From an uncultured Actinomycetes bacterium (lineage in GTDB: Bacteria > Actinomycetota > Acidimicrobiia > Acidimicrobiales > RAAP-2), in contig CAIQGE010000028.1 in NCBI GenBank assembly GCA_903871335.1, positions 1 to 39,937 on the forward strand: a DNA stretch of 39,937 bases, read 5' to 3'. Below, one piece after another: positions 1-7,564 of this stretch. Under the pieces are notes generated by a model, which saw only the letters and a program-made list of their open reading frames with translations, made no database searches and had not been told where the DNA came from. The position numbers and the translations under genes are program-made. How positions within the stretch are numbered: the stretch's first letter is position 1; every line of letters begins with the position of its first letter.

Positions 1-1118
1 AAGTTCGCTCCGTTGAAATTCGAACCATCAAAGGTGGTCCCAACAAACTCGGCATTACTGAACGAAGCATTCGAGAAGTTGGTGTTGGTCAACGAAGAGT
101 TCTGGATCGTCGCCCCTTGGAGGTTGACCCCAGAGAGGTTGAACTTGTTGAGGGTGACACCTTGAATGGAAGATCCGTGAAGATCTGCTCCTGCCCCGAA
201 GAGAAAGCCATTTTGCAATGCCCAGCCAGCTGGCAGTTGTGCTGCCGCACCCGTAATTGATCCACTTTGAACACCAGAGAGGTTGGCTCCAGCCAGGTTG
301 GCCCCCGTCAAGATGGTTCCGGCCAATTTCGTCCCGCCGAGATTGGTGTTCGAGAGGTCGGCGTTCTTGAAGTTGGCGTTCGACAGGTCAAGTCCGCTGA
401 GATTGCATTGAGAAAGATTTGCGCCCACGTAGTTCTGGTTTGCCGCAACGGTTGAGCAGATCGATTTCGCTGCAAGGGGGGTCACCTTGGCGGAAGCAAG
501 AGAAGCAGGGCTCGTAAGACCTGAAGCGTTGGTGGCTTTCACGGTGAAGGTATAGGCCTTGCCATTCACGGCATTAGAGAGCGTGCACGACGTCGTTGAC
601 GAAGATGGGCATGTGAGCCCAGCGGGGCTTGAGGTCACTGCATATTTCGAGATGACTGGGCCGCCGGTGTTCGTTGGCGCGGTCCATGTGAGAAAGATTG
701 AACGGTCCCCGGGGTAACCAGTCACTCCGGTTGGCGCAGATGGCACCGTGGCGGGCATCACTGCTGGGTATGACGAGACGGAAGAAGTTGAACCCTTTGC
801 GTTTTTCGCGGTCACGACGAAGGTGTAGCTCGTGCCATTGGTCAGCGGCTTGACAATGCAGGTCAACTTTGTCGTGAGCGCACATGTACCACCCGTAGGG
901 CTCGACGCTACGGTGTAGGTCACCGCCAGCCCTCCGGTCGAACCAGCTTTCCACGTCACGGTGGCGAGGGCATTGCCTGCCTTCACCGATGTGATGGTCG
1001 GCGCACCTGGCGAGGTCGTCTTGGCTGCCACATGCAGCGCAGCGCTGGCAATGCCTGAGGGCAACACTGCTCCAATGAGAAACATGCAGCCAACTAGTGC
1101 TCTTTTCACCAATGCCAT
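1..1118 (-). CDS. Secreted fibronectin type III / pentapeptide-repeat protein (partial)
   Basis: Reading frame open from an ATG at 1118 to the left edge, so the C-terminus is missing. Residues 1-26 look like a Sec signal peptide: basic MALVKR, a hydrophobic core, then a likely cleavage site after SGIASA. Two fibronectin type III-like domains follow (about residues 36-120 and 125-215), each with the TVTW or FLTW strand and the NGxxYTF motif typical of Fn3. From about residue 219 the protein is a pentapeptide-repeat beta-helix with A(N/D)LxG repeats such as GANLSQCNLSGLDLSNANF. There is no membrane anchor in the visible part. The protein is probably exported and surface-associated or released; the ligand is unknown. 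A GGAG-like ribosome site lies about 10 nt before the ATG. The IS3 element starts just beyond its promoter. Confidence 0.85.
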   Translation of the reverse strand, partial: MALVKRALVGCMFLIGAVLPSGIASAALHVAAKTTSPGAPTITSVKAGNALATVTWKAGSTGGLAVTYTVASSPTGGTCALTTKLTCIVKPLTNGTSYTFVVTAKNAKGSTSSVSSYPAVMPATVPSAPTGVTGYPGDRSIFLTWTAPTNTGGPVISKYAVTSSPAGLTCPSSSTTSCTLSNAVNGKAYTFTVKATNASGLTSPASLASAKVTPLAAKSICSTVAANQNYVGANLSQCNLSGLDLSNANFKNADLSNTNLGGTKLAGTILTGANLAGANLSGVQSGSITGAAAQLPAGWALQNGFLFGAGADLHGSSIQGVTLNKFNLSGVNLQGATIQNSSLTNTNFSNASFSNAEFVGTTFDGSNFNGAN

Positions 1119-1156
1119 GTCGTGACTCCACTCATTCGGGTTGTGAATAGTTTGAG

Positions 1157-1184
1157 AGTATACATAACTAAGTCAAACTTACAA
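1157..1184 (-). promoter_or_regulatory. Putative promoter of the Fn3/pentapeptide gene
   Basis: On the minus strand TTGTAA (1184-1179) and TATACT (1162-1157) are separated by 16 bp, a good match to sigma-70 -35/-10 hexamers. The -35 box ends two bases from the left end of the IS3 element, so the element may lie at the edge of the upstream control region. Confidence 0.5.
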
Positions 1185-1186
1185 AC

Positions 1187-1216
1187 TGAATCGCACTGGG
1201 AAAGTTGGAGGCTCCA
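1187..1216 (+). repeat. Left terminal inverted repeat of the IS3 element
   Basis: Begins TGAATCGCACTGGG and pairs with 2490-2461 read on the other strand; about 22 of 28 positions are identical, with most mismatches in the middle. This defines the left boundary of the element. Confidence 0.8.
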
Positions 1217-1240
1217 GACTTTGGAAACAAGGATGGAGCC

Positions 1241-1582
1241 ATGGGAAACAACAACCAACGAAGAAGCCCGCAGGCACGGCGCTACTCACCTGAGGAGAAG
1301 GCACAGGCTGTCCGTCTCGTGCGGACCTTGCGAGATGAACTCGGCACCTCACGCGGGACCGTGCAGCGGGTTGCGAATCAGCTCGGATACGGGCCTGAAA
1401 GTCTGAAGGTCTGGGTGGCCCAAGCCGATATTGATGACGGGCTCATCGGCGGGGTCACGACAGCTGACAAACAGCGCATCTCGGAGCTCGAACAAGAGAA
1501 CAAGGAGCTCCGGCGAGCCAATGCGATTTTAAAGAGCGCCTCGGCTTTCTTCGCGGCGGAGCTCGACCGCCCACAGCGGTGA
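1241..1582 (+). CDS. IS3-family transposase OrfA
   Basis: A protein of about 113 residues with the IS3 OrfA pattern: RRYSPEEKAQAVRLV, then a helix-turn-helix around TVQRVANQLGYGPESLKVW, and a C-terminal leucine-zipper segment (ISELEQENKELRRANAIL) ending in the conserved KSASAFFAAELDRP. In IS3 elements this subunit binds the terminal repeats and is fused to OrfB by a -1 frameshift. The ATG at 1241 is chosen because a purine-rich GGAG lies just upstream; an in-frame ATG at 1205 lies within the inverted repeat and is less likely. The stop overlaps the OrfB start (TGATG). Confidence 0.85.
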   Translation: MGNNNQRRSPQARRYSPEEKAQAVRLVRTLRDELGTSRGTVQRVANQLGYGPESLKVWVAQADIDDGLIGGVTTADKQRISELEQENKELRRANAILKSASAFFAAELDRPQR

Positions 1583-2462
1583 TGGTCGACTACATCGATC
1601 AATACCGCGAAGAGTTCGGAGTCGAGCCCATCTGCGAAGTCCTCGCAGTTGCTCCGAGCACCTGACTCACGCCGCAAAGACACGACCAATCTCGGCACGA
1701 GCGAAGAGCGATGAGATCTTGGGCCAAGCCCTCTGCGAGATCCACGCCGCCAACTTCTCGGTCTATGGGACTCGCAAGATGTGGAAGGCCATGCGCCGAG
1801 CAGGTCATGACGTTGGTCGAGACCAGGTGGCTCGACTCATGAGATGCCAAGGGCTCTATGGGGTTCGGCGAGCCAAGAAGGTGAGGACCACGAGGCGAGA
1901 CGACCGAGCACCTCGCTCACCAGATCTGGTCGAACGCAACTTCACCGCTTCGGCACCCAACGAGCTCTGGGTCACGGACCTGACTTACGTTCCCACGTGG
2001 CAAGGGGTCGCCTATGTGTGCTTCATCACCGATGTGTTCAGCCGCAACATCGTTGGCTGGCGAGTGGCCAGCAACATGCGTGCCGAGATGGTGCTCGACG
2101 CCCTTGAGATGGCGAGGTGGCAACGCGGCACCAGGTTTGACGACCTGCGTCTGCATTCGGACGCCGGGTCGCAGACCAGACTCGACGAGATCGGAGCCAG
2201 ACCTTCCATTGGCAGCATCGGAGATTCGTTCGATAATGCCCTCGCAGAATCCGTCAACGCCCTCTACAAGACCGAACTCACGAGAGGCCCAGGGCGAGGG
2301 CCATGGAAGACCATTGACGACCTCGAACTGCAGACCCTCGCGTGGGTGCACTGGCACAACAACGAGCGTCTCCACAGTTATCTCGGCGACGTTCCGCCGG
2401 TCGAGTTCGAGGCAATCTACGATGCAACCATCAGCGAAACCTCGGTGGAACTCACAAGCTGA
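1582..2462 (+). pseudogene. IS3-family transposase OrfB, frameshifted and internally deleted
   Basis: The start MVDYIDQYREEFGVEPIC runs to APST and then a TGA at about 1662; the downstream reading resumes in another frame at 1671 (AAKTRPISARAKSDEILG) and stays open to 2462. The break is explained by two extra bases in the codons that should encode a YY pair (TGACTCAC where TACTAC is expected). The DDE core is recognisable: D in LWVTDLTYVPTW, D in LHSDAGSQ, E in DNALAESVNALYKTEL. Right after HSDAGSQ about eight family-conserved residues (the YTS...Y segment) are missing and the protein jumps to TRLDEIGARPSIG. Both lesions argue that transposase activity is lost. Confidence 0.85.
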
Positions 2463-2490
2463 GAGTCTCCATCAAACCCAGTGCGGTTCA
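2461..2490 (-). repeat. Right terminal inverted repeat of the IS3 element
   Basis: The reverse complement begins TGAACCGCACTGGG and matches the left end. It starts at the OrfB stop codon, as is common in compact IS3 elements, and abuts the truncated second orfA. Confidence 0.8.
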
Positions 2491-2729
2491 TTGACGAGCG
2501 TGAGTTCAGCTTCCAACTCTTTGATGCGTCGCCGAGCATCGGCCAAGGGATCAACGTCGCCACTTTTGATGCCAGCTTCACGGCCAGCATCAATTCGAGC
2601 TTGTCGACGCCACTTTTGCAGTGTGCTGACACTGAGGGAAAACTCCTCAGCCAGCGACGAAATACGCTCACCTGCGAGCATGCGCTCGCAAAGCTGGAGC
2701 CGAAACTCCGGTGAATACTGAAACGGCAT
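2490..2729 (-). pseudogene. Truncated OrfA of a second IS3-type transposase
   Basis: Starts with MPFQYSPEFRLQLCERML and has a helix-turn-helix (ISSLAEEFSLSVSTLQKW) and the beginning of a coiled coil (DARRRIKELEAELTLV). After ELTLV the family-typical continuation is lost and the frame reads out through the right inverted repeat of the neighbouring IS3 element (residues NEPHWV, then stop). The sequence is unrelated to OrfA at 1241. A strong ribosome site, AAGGAGG, precedes the ATG. The minus-strand sequence near 2793-2773 (TGATCCCC...GGGGACCA) may be the outer terminal repeat of this older element. No orfB partner remains in the window. Confidence 0.75.
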
Positions 2730-2800
2730 GACTACCTCCTTGGTAGTTCACGACCATTTTGATACGAAAGAGTGGTCCCCTCAACGGGGATCAGCCCATT

Positions 2801-2876
2801 TGGTGGAGGTAAGGGGATTCGAACCCCTGACCTCTTGACTGCCAGTCAAGCGCTCTACCAACTGAGCTATACCCCC
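2801..2876 (-). tRNA. tRNA-Ala (GGC)
   Basis: A full cloverleaf can be folded on the minus strand: acceptor GGGGGTA with TACCTCC, D arm GCTC/GAGC, anticodon stem CTTGA/TCAAG with loop CTGGCAG (anticodon GGC), T arm AGGGG-TTCGAAT-CCCCT. The acceptor has the G3-U70 wobble that is the main alanine identity element. The discriminator is A and the terminal CCA is encoded (2803-2801). Confidence 0.95.
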
Positions 2877-2940
2877 AAAAGGCTCTCAGATGGTAGCAGT
2901 TATGGGAGTCGGGCAGAATTGGCCGACTGCGGGAACGCGC

Positions 2941-3630
2941 CTAGTTCCTTGTGGCTCCAAGTACGAAGTCACTCAGTACCTCTACGAATGCGGGCGCCGC
3001 ATCGTAGTGGGGGCAGTGCGAGGTGGGTAGTTGTGAACGTGAGGAACAGGTTCGCGCCATCTTTTCTTGTAGCTCCCACGACACCGCTCTGTCGTTGGTG
3101 CAGACGACGTAGTGAGTGCGGACGTCCGGAGGCACGTCTCTGGTGAGCGGGTCACGGAATGTGGCGAGCGGCTGGGGGTGACGCTGCTCGAAAAGTTCAC
3201 GAGCTTCGGGTGCGGGATCGTCGTACAGGGCATTGATAGCTTCCTCACGAAGAAAGAGCTGGTCGCTTTCCCGATAGATCGCGCGGTCGAGGAAGCTGAC
3301 GCGGGGTGACCGTTTGGACATGTCGGTCACGGACACGCCGAGCTCGGGCTTGAATGCCGCGACGTACATCACACCGGCGAGTTTGTCGACCGACGCGGCC
3401 GCTTGCGTCACGACGGCGCCGCCATAACTGTGAGCGACCACGATGATCGGTGGTCGAAGCGTCGCCGCGACGGTGATCACGTACGCCGCATCGTTTGCCA
3501 ACGTGCCGTGTCCGGAGGTGCTCGGAAGATCGACCGCGGTCAGGGGTACCTCGAGCGTCCAGAGATCGCTGACTGACTTCCAGATTCGTGAGTCCTGCCA
3601 CGCTCCGTGAACCAGCAGTACGGAACTCAC
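2941..3630 (-). CDS. Alpha/beta-hydrolase fold protein
   Basis: 229 residues, a normal length for a small single-domain alpha/beta hydrolase. The N-terminus VLLVHGAW supplies the oxyanion-hole HG motif; AHSYGGAVV (about residues 86-94) is the nucleophile elbow with the catalytic Ser; the terminal HCPHYDAAP provides the candidate catalytic His, as in the salicylate esterase/EstC-like branch often annotated only as alpha/beta hydrolase. No signal peptide, so cytoplasmic. The GTG start at 3630 lies 9 nt after the stop of the AIM24 gene on the same strand, so the two are probably co-transcribed. The substrate cannot be inferred. Confidence 0.85.
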   Translation of the reverse strand: MSSVLLVHGAWQDSRIWKSVSDLWTLEVPLTAVDLPSTSGHGTLANDAAYVITVAATLRPPIIVVAHSYGGAVVTQAAASVDKLAGVMYVAAFKPELGVSVTDMSKRSPRVSFLDRAIYRESDQLFLREEAINALYDDPAPEARELFEQRHPQPLATFRDPLTRDVPPDVRTHYVVCTNDRAVSWELQEKMARTCSSRSQLPTSHCPHYDAAPAFVEVLSDFVLGATRN

Positions 3631-3639
3631 GAGGAGTGA

Positions 3640-4422
3640 TCAGCCGAGCTTGAAGTTGATGCCACCGCCACCGCCCTCGGGCGGGGTGATGTAGGGCGAC
3701 AACGCGTGAGCGAGACCGGGCAAGGTCAGAGTCTGGAGATGCACTTTGCCCGGACCCGTCAACTTCGCGAGGAACAAAGTATCAGCACCGAACAACATGT
3801 TCTTGATGCCCTTGACCATCGTGATCTCGAGATTGACCGACGCTTCGTAGAGACCGATGTGGCCGGGGTGCACCATCATCGTTTCGCCCGCGGCCAGGTC
3901 GTAGGTGACCATCTCGCCGGAGAGCTCGACCCACGCGGTGCCGGTGCCCGCGATGCGCTGCAGCACAAAACCGTTTCCGGAGAATACGCCGACACCCAAC
4001 TTCTGCTGGATCCCCAAGTTCAACGTGACGTCGGATGTCGCCGCGAGAAAGCCGTGACGCGAGACCATGTATTCGTGTCCGGCGTCCACGTGGATGGCTT
4101 TGATGTGGCCCGGCATCTTGGCGGCGAAGGCCACCATGCCTTTGCCACCTTGCGCCGTGTACTGCGACATGAAGATGGTTCCGCCCGATACGGCGCGCTT
4201 GAAGACGCCCATGACACCAGATCCGCCGGCACCCGACGTGGCCGTAGACATCTGTACGGTCGAGGTCATCCAGGAAAGTTCTCCACCCTGAGAAATGATG
4301 GTTTGACCCGACTCCAGGGCGACTTCGAGAACCGGCATCGTGGTTCCCACGACGCGGTGCGACACGCCGGCTTGTTCGGTGTCCTCGAATTCCGGCATCG
4401 TTCCGTCAACGTGTTCGCTCAT
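3640..4422 (-). CDS. AIM24 / TIGR00266 family protein
   Basis: A 260-residue protein of the AIM24 (DUF124) family, a beta-sandwich family of unknown biochemical role found across bacteria and in yeast mitochondria. Recognisable features include the glycine-rich run after STATSGAGGSGVMGVFKRAVSGG, F(M)SQYTA, the stretch PGHIKAIHVD, and the C-terminal glycine tract PPEGGGGGINFKLG. The ATG at 4422 is preferred to an in-frame upstream start at 4533 because it has a GAGGAG ribosome site 5-10 nt upstream and avoids running through the leuS start. Divergent from leuS; the intergenic hairpin overlaps this ribosome site. Confidence 0.85.
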   Translation of the reverse strand: MSEHVDGTMPEFEDTEQAGVSHRVVGTTMPVLEVALESGQTIISQGGELSWMTSTVQMSTATSGAGGSGVMGVFKRAVSGGTIFMSQYTAQGGKGMVAFAAKMPGHIKAIHVDAGHEYMVSRHGFLAATSDVTLNLGIQQKLGVGVFSGNGFVLQRIAGTGTAWVELSGEMVTYDLAAGETMMVHPGHIGLYEASVNLEITMVKGIKNMLFGADTLFLAKLTGPGKVHLQTLTLPGLAHALSPYITPPEGGGGGINFKLG

Positions 4423-4430
4423 CGCGTCTC

Positions 4431-4474
4431 CTCGCTCGCTGGTGCGCTCAGCGTACCGCGCACCAGCGAGCGAG
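4431..4474. repeat. 17-bp perfect inverted repeat between AIM24 gene and leuS
   Basis: Arms 4431-4447 (CTCGCTCGCTGGTGCGC) and 4458-4474 (its exact reverse complement) flank a 10-nt spacer. It lies in the 83-bp space between two divergent genes and its left arm overlaps the GAGGAG ribosome site of the AIM24 gene. It could be a hairpin in that leader or a large operator. Confidence 0.8.
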
Positions 4475-4493
4475 GCGGGAACGTGGTCGTCCC

Positions 4494-4499
4494 TAGAAT
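4494..4499 (+). promoter_or_regulatory. -10 box of a probably leaderless leuS transcript
   Basis: TAGAAT ends 6 nt before the leuS ATG at 4506 and no ribosome-binding site is present, so transcription would begin at or next to the start codon. Confidence 0.55.
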
Positions 4500-4505
4500 G
4501 GTCCA

Positions 4506-6974
4506 ATGGCAAGGCCTTTTGACGTCGTCGCACTGGAGAAGAAGTGGCAGGACCGGTGGCGTAGCGAGGGTACCTACGAGGTCGACAACGACGATCCTCG
4601 CGAGCGCTACTACGCGCTGTGCATGTACCCGTACCCGTCGGGAGTTGCTCACCAGGGTCACGTCCGTAACTACGTCTTTGGTGACCTGGTCGTTCGTTAC
4701 CAAACGATGCGCGGCAAGGCCGTTTTGTCTCCCTTCGGATTCGACTCCTTCGGTCTGCCCGCAGAGAACGCCGCGATCAAGGCGAAGAGTCACCCTCGTG
4801 TGTTTACCGATCAGCGGATTGAAGAACTCAAAGCGTCGGTTCAGGAGCTGGGAGCGGTCTACGACTGGCGACGCGAAGTGCGTAGTCACGATCCGGCCTA
4901 CATTCGCAACGCGCAGTACATCTTCTTGAAATTCCTGGAGGCCGGTCTCGCTTATCGCGCGGAGGCACCGGTGAACTGGTGTCCGGGATGTGCGACCGTG
5001 CTCGCTAATGAGCAGGTCAACGCGGACGGTACGTGCGACCGGTCTGGTGACGTGGTCGAGCGAAAGAATCTCGAACAGTGGTTCTTCAAGATCACGGACT
5101 ACGCCGACGAGCTCTTAGAGCAAGTCGATCAGTTGCAGTGGCCCGAGCGAGTGAAGACGATGCAGCGGAACTGGATCGGACGATCCGAAGGAGTCGAATT
5201 CGATCTGCCCTTCGCCGATGATCCGTCGCTGGCCCTGCGAGTTTTCACGACGCGTCCCGATACGGGTTTTGGTGTGACCTACGCCGTGGTCGCTCCCGAA
5301 CACCCGCTCTTAGCGAGGTTGACGACGAGCGACCAACAAGCAGCGGTCGAAGAATTAGTTGAGCGCGCGTCGCACGCCAGTGAAGTCGAGCGCACGGCGA
5401 CGACCGACAACGGTGCCGAACTCACGAAGCGCGGAGCCTTTACGGGTAGCTACGTCGTGAATCCTTTCAACGGAGAACGCGTTCCGGTCTACGTTGCGGA
5501 CTACGTCCTGGGCACCTACGGCACGGGCGCCATCATGGCCGTTCCGGCGGAAGATGAACGAGACTTCGCCTTCGCCGAGGTTCACGGACTGCCGGTCGAA
5601 CGCACGGTAGCGACGCCCGAGGGTTTTGCGGGTGGCGCGTACGCCGACGACGGCATCAAGATCAACTCCGGTTTCATGGACGGACTCGACGTGGCGGCGG
5701 CGAAGTCGGCGGCCTTGGAATTTCTCATTGCCCAGGCTGGGGGAGTCGCCAAGGTCAACTACCGGCTGCGCGACTGGCTGGTGTCGCGACAGCGTTTCTG
5801 GGGCTGCCCGATCCCGGTGGTCTACTGCGAGGTCGACGGCATCGTCCCGGTACCGGTGTCGCAATTGCCCGTTCTCGCGCCCGATGACGTGGTCATGGAA
5901 TCAACCGGCCAGTCTCCGCTCGCGACCCACGAAGGATTCCGCGCGACTACTTGTCCCACCTGTGGAGGTCCGGCGCGACGTGAGGCCGACACCATGGACA
6001 CGTTCACGGATTCCTCGTGGTACTTCCTACGCTTCACCGATCCCTACAGCGCTGAGCGACCTTTCGACCCGGTCGAGGCCGCGAAGTGGATGCCGGTGGA
6101 CCAGTACATCGGTGGCGTGGAGCACGCGATTTTGCACTTGCTCTACGCGCGCTTCTATATGAAGGCACTCGTCGACGTCGGCGTTGCGCCCGGCCTGCCG
6201 CGAGAGCCCTTCACGCGCTTGTTCACGCAAGGCATGATTCGCATGGACGGCTCCAAGATGTCCAAGTCGAAGGGCAATCTCGTCGCCCCCGGTCAGTACT
6301 ACAAGACGGTGGGCGCGGACGGACTGCGCTTGTTCCACCTCTTCGTCGGTCCACCGGCGGACGATTTTGATTGGACGAGTCAGACCGACGAAGTCATCGA
6401 CGGTTGTGGCCGATTCCTCGACCGCCTGTGGCGACTCGCGAATCTGGACGACATCACGTTGCGGACTGACGACGACGAGAGTGACGTCGTTGTTCGACGC
6501 GCGGTGCATAAGACCATTGCCAAGGTGTCAGAGGACTTCGAACGGTGGAGTTACAACACGGCGGTCGCCGCGTTGATGGAACTACTCAATCTGGTCGGTA
6601 AGTGGGCGCGTGACGAACGTGGCGCTCACGAGGCGACGTTCAACGAGGCTGTGGACACCCTGCTCTTATTGCTCGCGCCCATGGCGCCTCACGTGACGGC
6701 GGAGCTGTGGGAACAACGCCACGCGGGCGGGTCATCGCTCCACGCACAGTCGTGGCCGATGGCCGATCCCGCTCTCGTCGCCGACGAAACCGTCACGATG
6801 ATTGTTCAAGTGAACGGCAAGGTGCGGGCGCGCCTTGACGTGCCGCCGTTGATCAGCGAGGACGAGGCGACGACATTGGCCCTCGCGGACGGCAGCGTCC
6901 AGGCGGCCCTCGACGGCGCGTCGCCGTCGCGCGTCGTCGCGCGCCCCCCGCGCATGGTGAACATCGTCCTGTGA
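4506..6974 (+). CDS. leuS: Leucine--tRNA ligase
   Basis: An 822-residue class Ia synthetase that charges tRNA-Leu in the cytoplasm. The ATP-binding signature appears as SGVAHQGHVRNY near residues 40-51 (HQGH in place of HIGH), and KMSKSKGN near residue 584 is the second signature. The connective editing domain is present (TTRPDTGFG, about residues 250-258, and GTGAIMAVPAEDERD near 340), so proofreading of misactivated isoleucine or norvaline is likely retained. A CxxC motif (WCPGCA) lies near 160 and a second (CPTCGG) near 483. The C-terminal domain ends with MIVQVNGKVRARLDVP, typical of LeuRS. The stop overlaps the next start (GTGA). Confidence 0.97.
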   Translation: MARPFDVVALEKKWQDRWRSEGTYEVDNDDPRERYYALCMYPYPSGVAHQGHVRNYVFGDLVVRYQTMRGKAVLSPFGFDSFGLPAENAAIKAKSHPRVFTDQRIEELKASVQELGAVYDWRREVRSHDPAYIRNAQYIFLKFLEAGLAYRAEAPVNWCPGCATVLANEQVNADGTCDRSGDVVERKNLEQWFFKITDYADELLEQVDQLQWPERVKTMQRNWIGRSEGVEFDLPFADDPSLALRVFTTRPDTGFGVTYAVVAPEHPLLARLTTSDQQAAVEELVERASHASEVERTATTDNGAELTKRGAFTGSYVVNPFNGERVPVYVADYVLGTYGTGAIMAVPAEDERDFAFAEVHGLPVERTVATPEGFAGGAYADDGIKINSGFMDGLDVAAAKSAALEFLIAQAGGVAKVNYRLRDWLVSRQRFWGCPIPVVYCEVDGIVPVPVSQLPVLAPDDVVMESTGQSPLATHEGFRATTCPTCGGPARREADTMDTFTDSSWYFLRFTDPYSAERPFDPVEAAKWMPVDQYIGGVEHAILHLLYARFYMKALVDVGVAPGLPREPFTRLFTQGMIRMDGSKMSKSKGNLVAPGQYYKTVGADGLRLFHLFVGPPADDFDWTSQTDEVIDGCGRFLDRLWRLANLDDITLRTDDDESDVVVRRAVHKTIAKVSEDFERWSYNTAVAALMELLNLVGKWARDERGAHEATFNEAVDTLLLLLAPMAPHVTAELWEQRHAGGSSLHAQSWPMADPALVADETVTMIVQVNGKVRARLDVPPLISEDEATTLALADGSVQAALDGASPSRVVARPPRMVNIVL

Positions 6975-7555
6975 GCCCCACCAACGCGAGAGTTCCTCGA
7001 GGTGAATCCTTCGTGGTCGTCGAACCGCCGCGCTTTGATCGGCCCGAAGTCGAGATTCGTGCGTCGACCCGACGGACGAAGACCGGCAACGCCCACTGGT
7101 CGGGCAGCCGCGTGGTGGTTCAAATTCCCGCGCGTCTCCGTGGTCGCGCGCGGGACGAATTCGTCAATGAATTGGTGGACCGTCTCCTCCAACAGCGTCC
7201 GCACACCAGTGGGCACGACGCGTCCCTCGAGGAGCGAGCCAACGTGCTGGCCGAGTTGTACAACGACGGCGTGAAGCCACTTTCCGTGCGCTGGGTGACC
7301 AATCAACGTCAGCGGTGGGCGAGTTGTTCGCCGGCCACGAGGGAAATCCGCGTGTCCACGCGTCTACGGCAATGTCCCGAGTGGGTGATTGACGCCGTGC
7401 TCGTGCACGAACTCGCGCACCTGCAGGAGATCGATCATTCACCCGTGTTTTACGAGATCGCCGACCGGCACCCCCGCCATCGGGAGTGCGCGCTCTTCCT
7501 CGAGGGGTACGCGCTCGGTCTCGGACTTCGTATGGAAGATCGCGACGTCGAGTAA
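6971..7555 (+). CDS. YgjP-like (DUF45) metallopeptidase
   Basis: 194 residues. The C-terminal half carries the zinc-peptidase motif HELAHLQEIDHSPVFYEI (HExxH plus a third downstream His) and the preceding RWASCSPATREIRVS signature of the YgjP/DUF45 family, related to SprT and M48 peptidases. The N-terminal ~80 residues are poorly conserved and basic. No signal peptide, so cytoplasmic. Biological substrate unknown. The GTG start overlaps the leuS stop by 4 nt, implying translational coupling. Confidence 0.85.
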   Translation: MSPTNARVPRGESFVVVEPPRFDRPEVEIRASTRRTKTGNAHWSGSRVVVQIPARLRGRARDEFVNELVDRLLQQRPHTSGHDASLEERANVLAELYNDGVKPLSVRWVTNQRQRWASCSPATREIRVSTRLRQCPEWVIDAVLVHELAHLQEIDHSPVFYEIADRHPRHRECALFLEGYALGLGLRMEDRDVE

Positions 7556-7564
7556 TCGACGTCG

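Larger units (their letters stand above)
1187..2490 (+). mobile_element. IS3-family insertion sequence, complete ends, decayed transposase
   Basis: The element is about 1304 bp, bounded by imperfect inverted repeats of about 28 bp that both begin TGAA(T/C)CGCACTGGG. It contains the usual two-ORF arrangement: orfA with a helix-turn-helix and leucine zipper, then orfB with a DDE integrase core. The length is normal for IS3. No target duplication is seen: the three bases outside the left end are AAC and outside the right end TTG. Its right end sits inside the orfA of a second element. OrfB carries a frameshift and a deletion, so the copy is probably not autonomous. Confidence 0.85.

Noticed and set aside
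574-1131. Minus-strand ORF starting MESRHGIGEK
   Set aside because: Different frame inside the secreted Fn3/pentapeptide gene; no domain, and the other frame has signal peptide and Fn3 motifs.
2773-2793. GGTCCCCTCAACGGGGATC hairpin as a tRNA-Ala terminator
   Set aside because: No T-run follows on the minus strand; an IS terminal repeat explains it as well, so it is not called a terminator.
2772-3146. Plus-strand ORF over tRNA-Ala (GGGKGIRTPDLLTASQALYQLSYTPK)
   Set aside because: This is the familiar false translation of a tRNA gene on the opposite strand.
4431-4474. T-box or leucine attenuator for leuS
   Set aside because: No Leu-codon leader peptide or T-box core could be found, and the leuS -10 lies downstream of the repeat.
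3706-4929. 407-residue plus-strand ORF
   Set aside because: Overlaps antisense to the AIM24 gene and out of frame with leuS; no recognisable domain.
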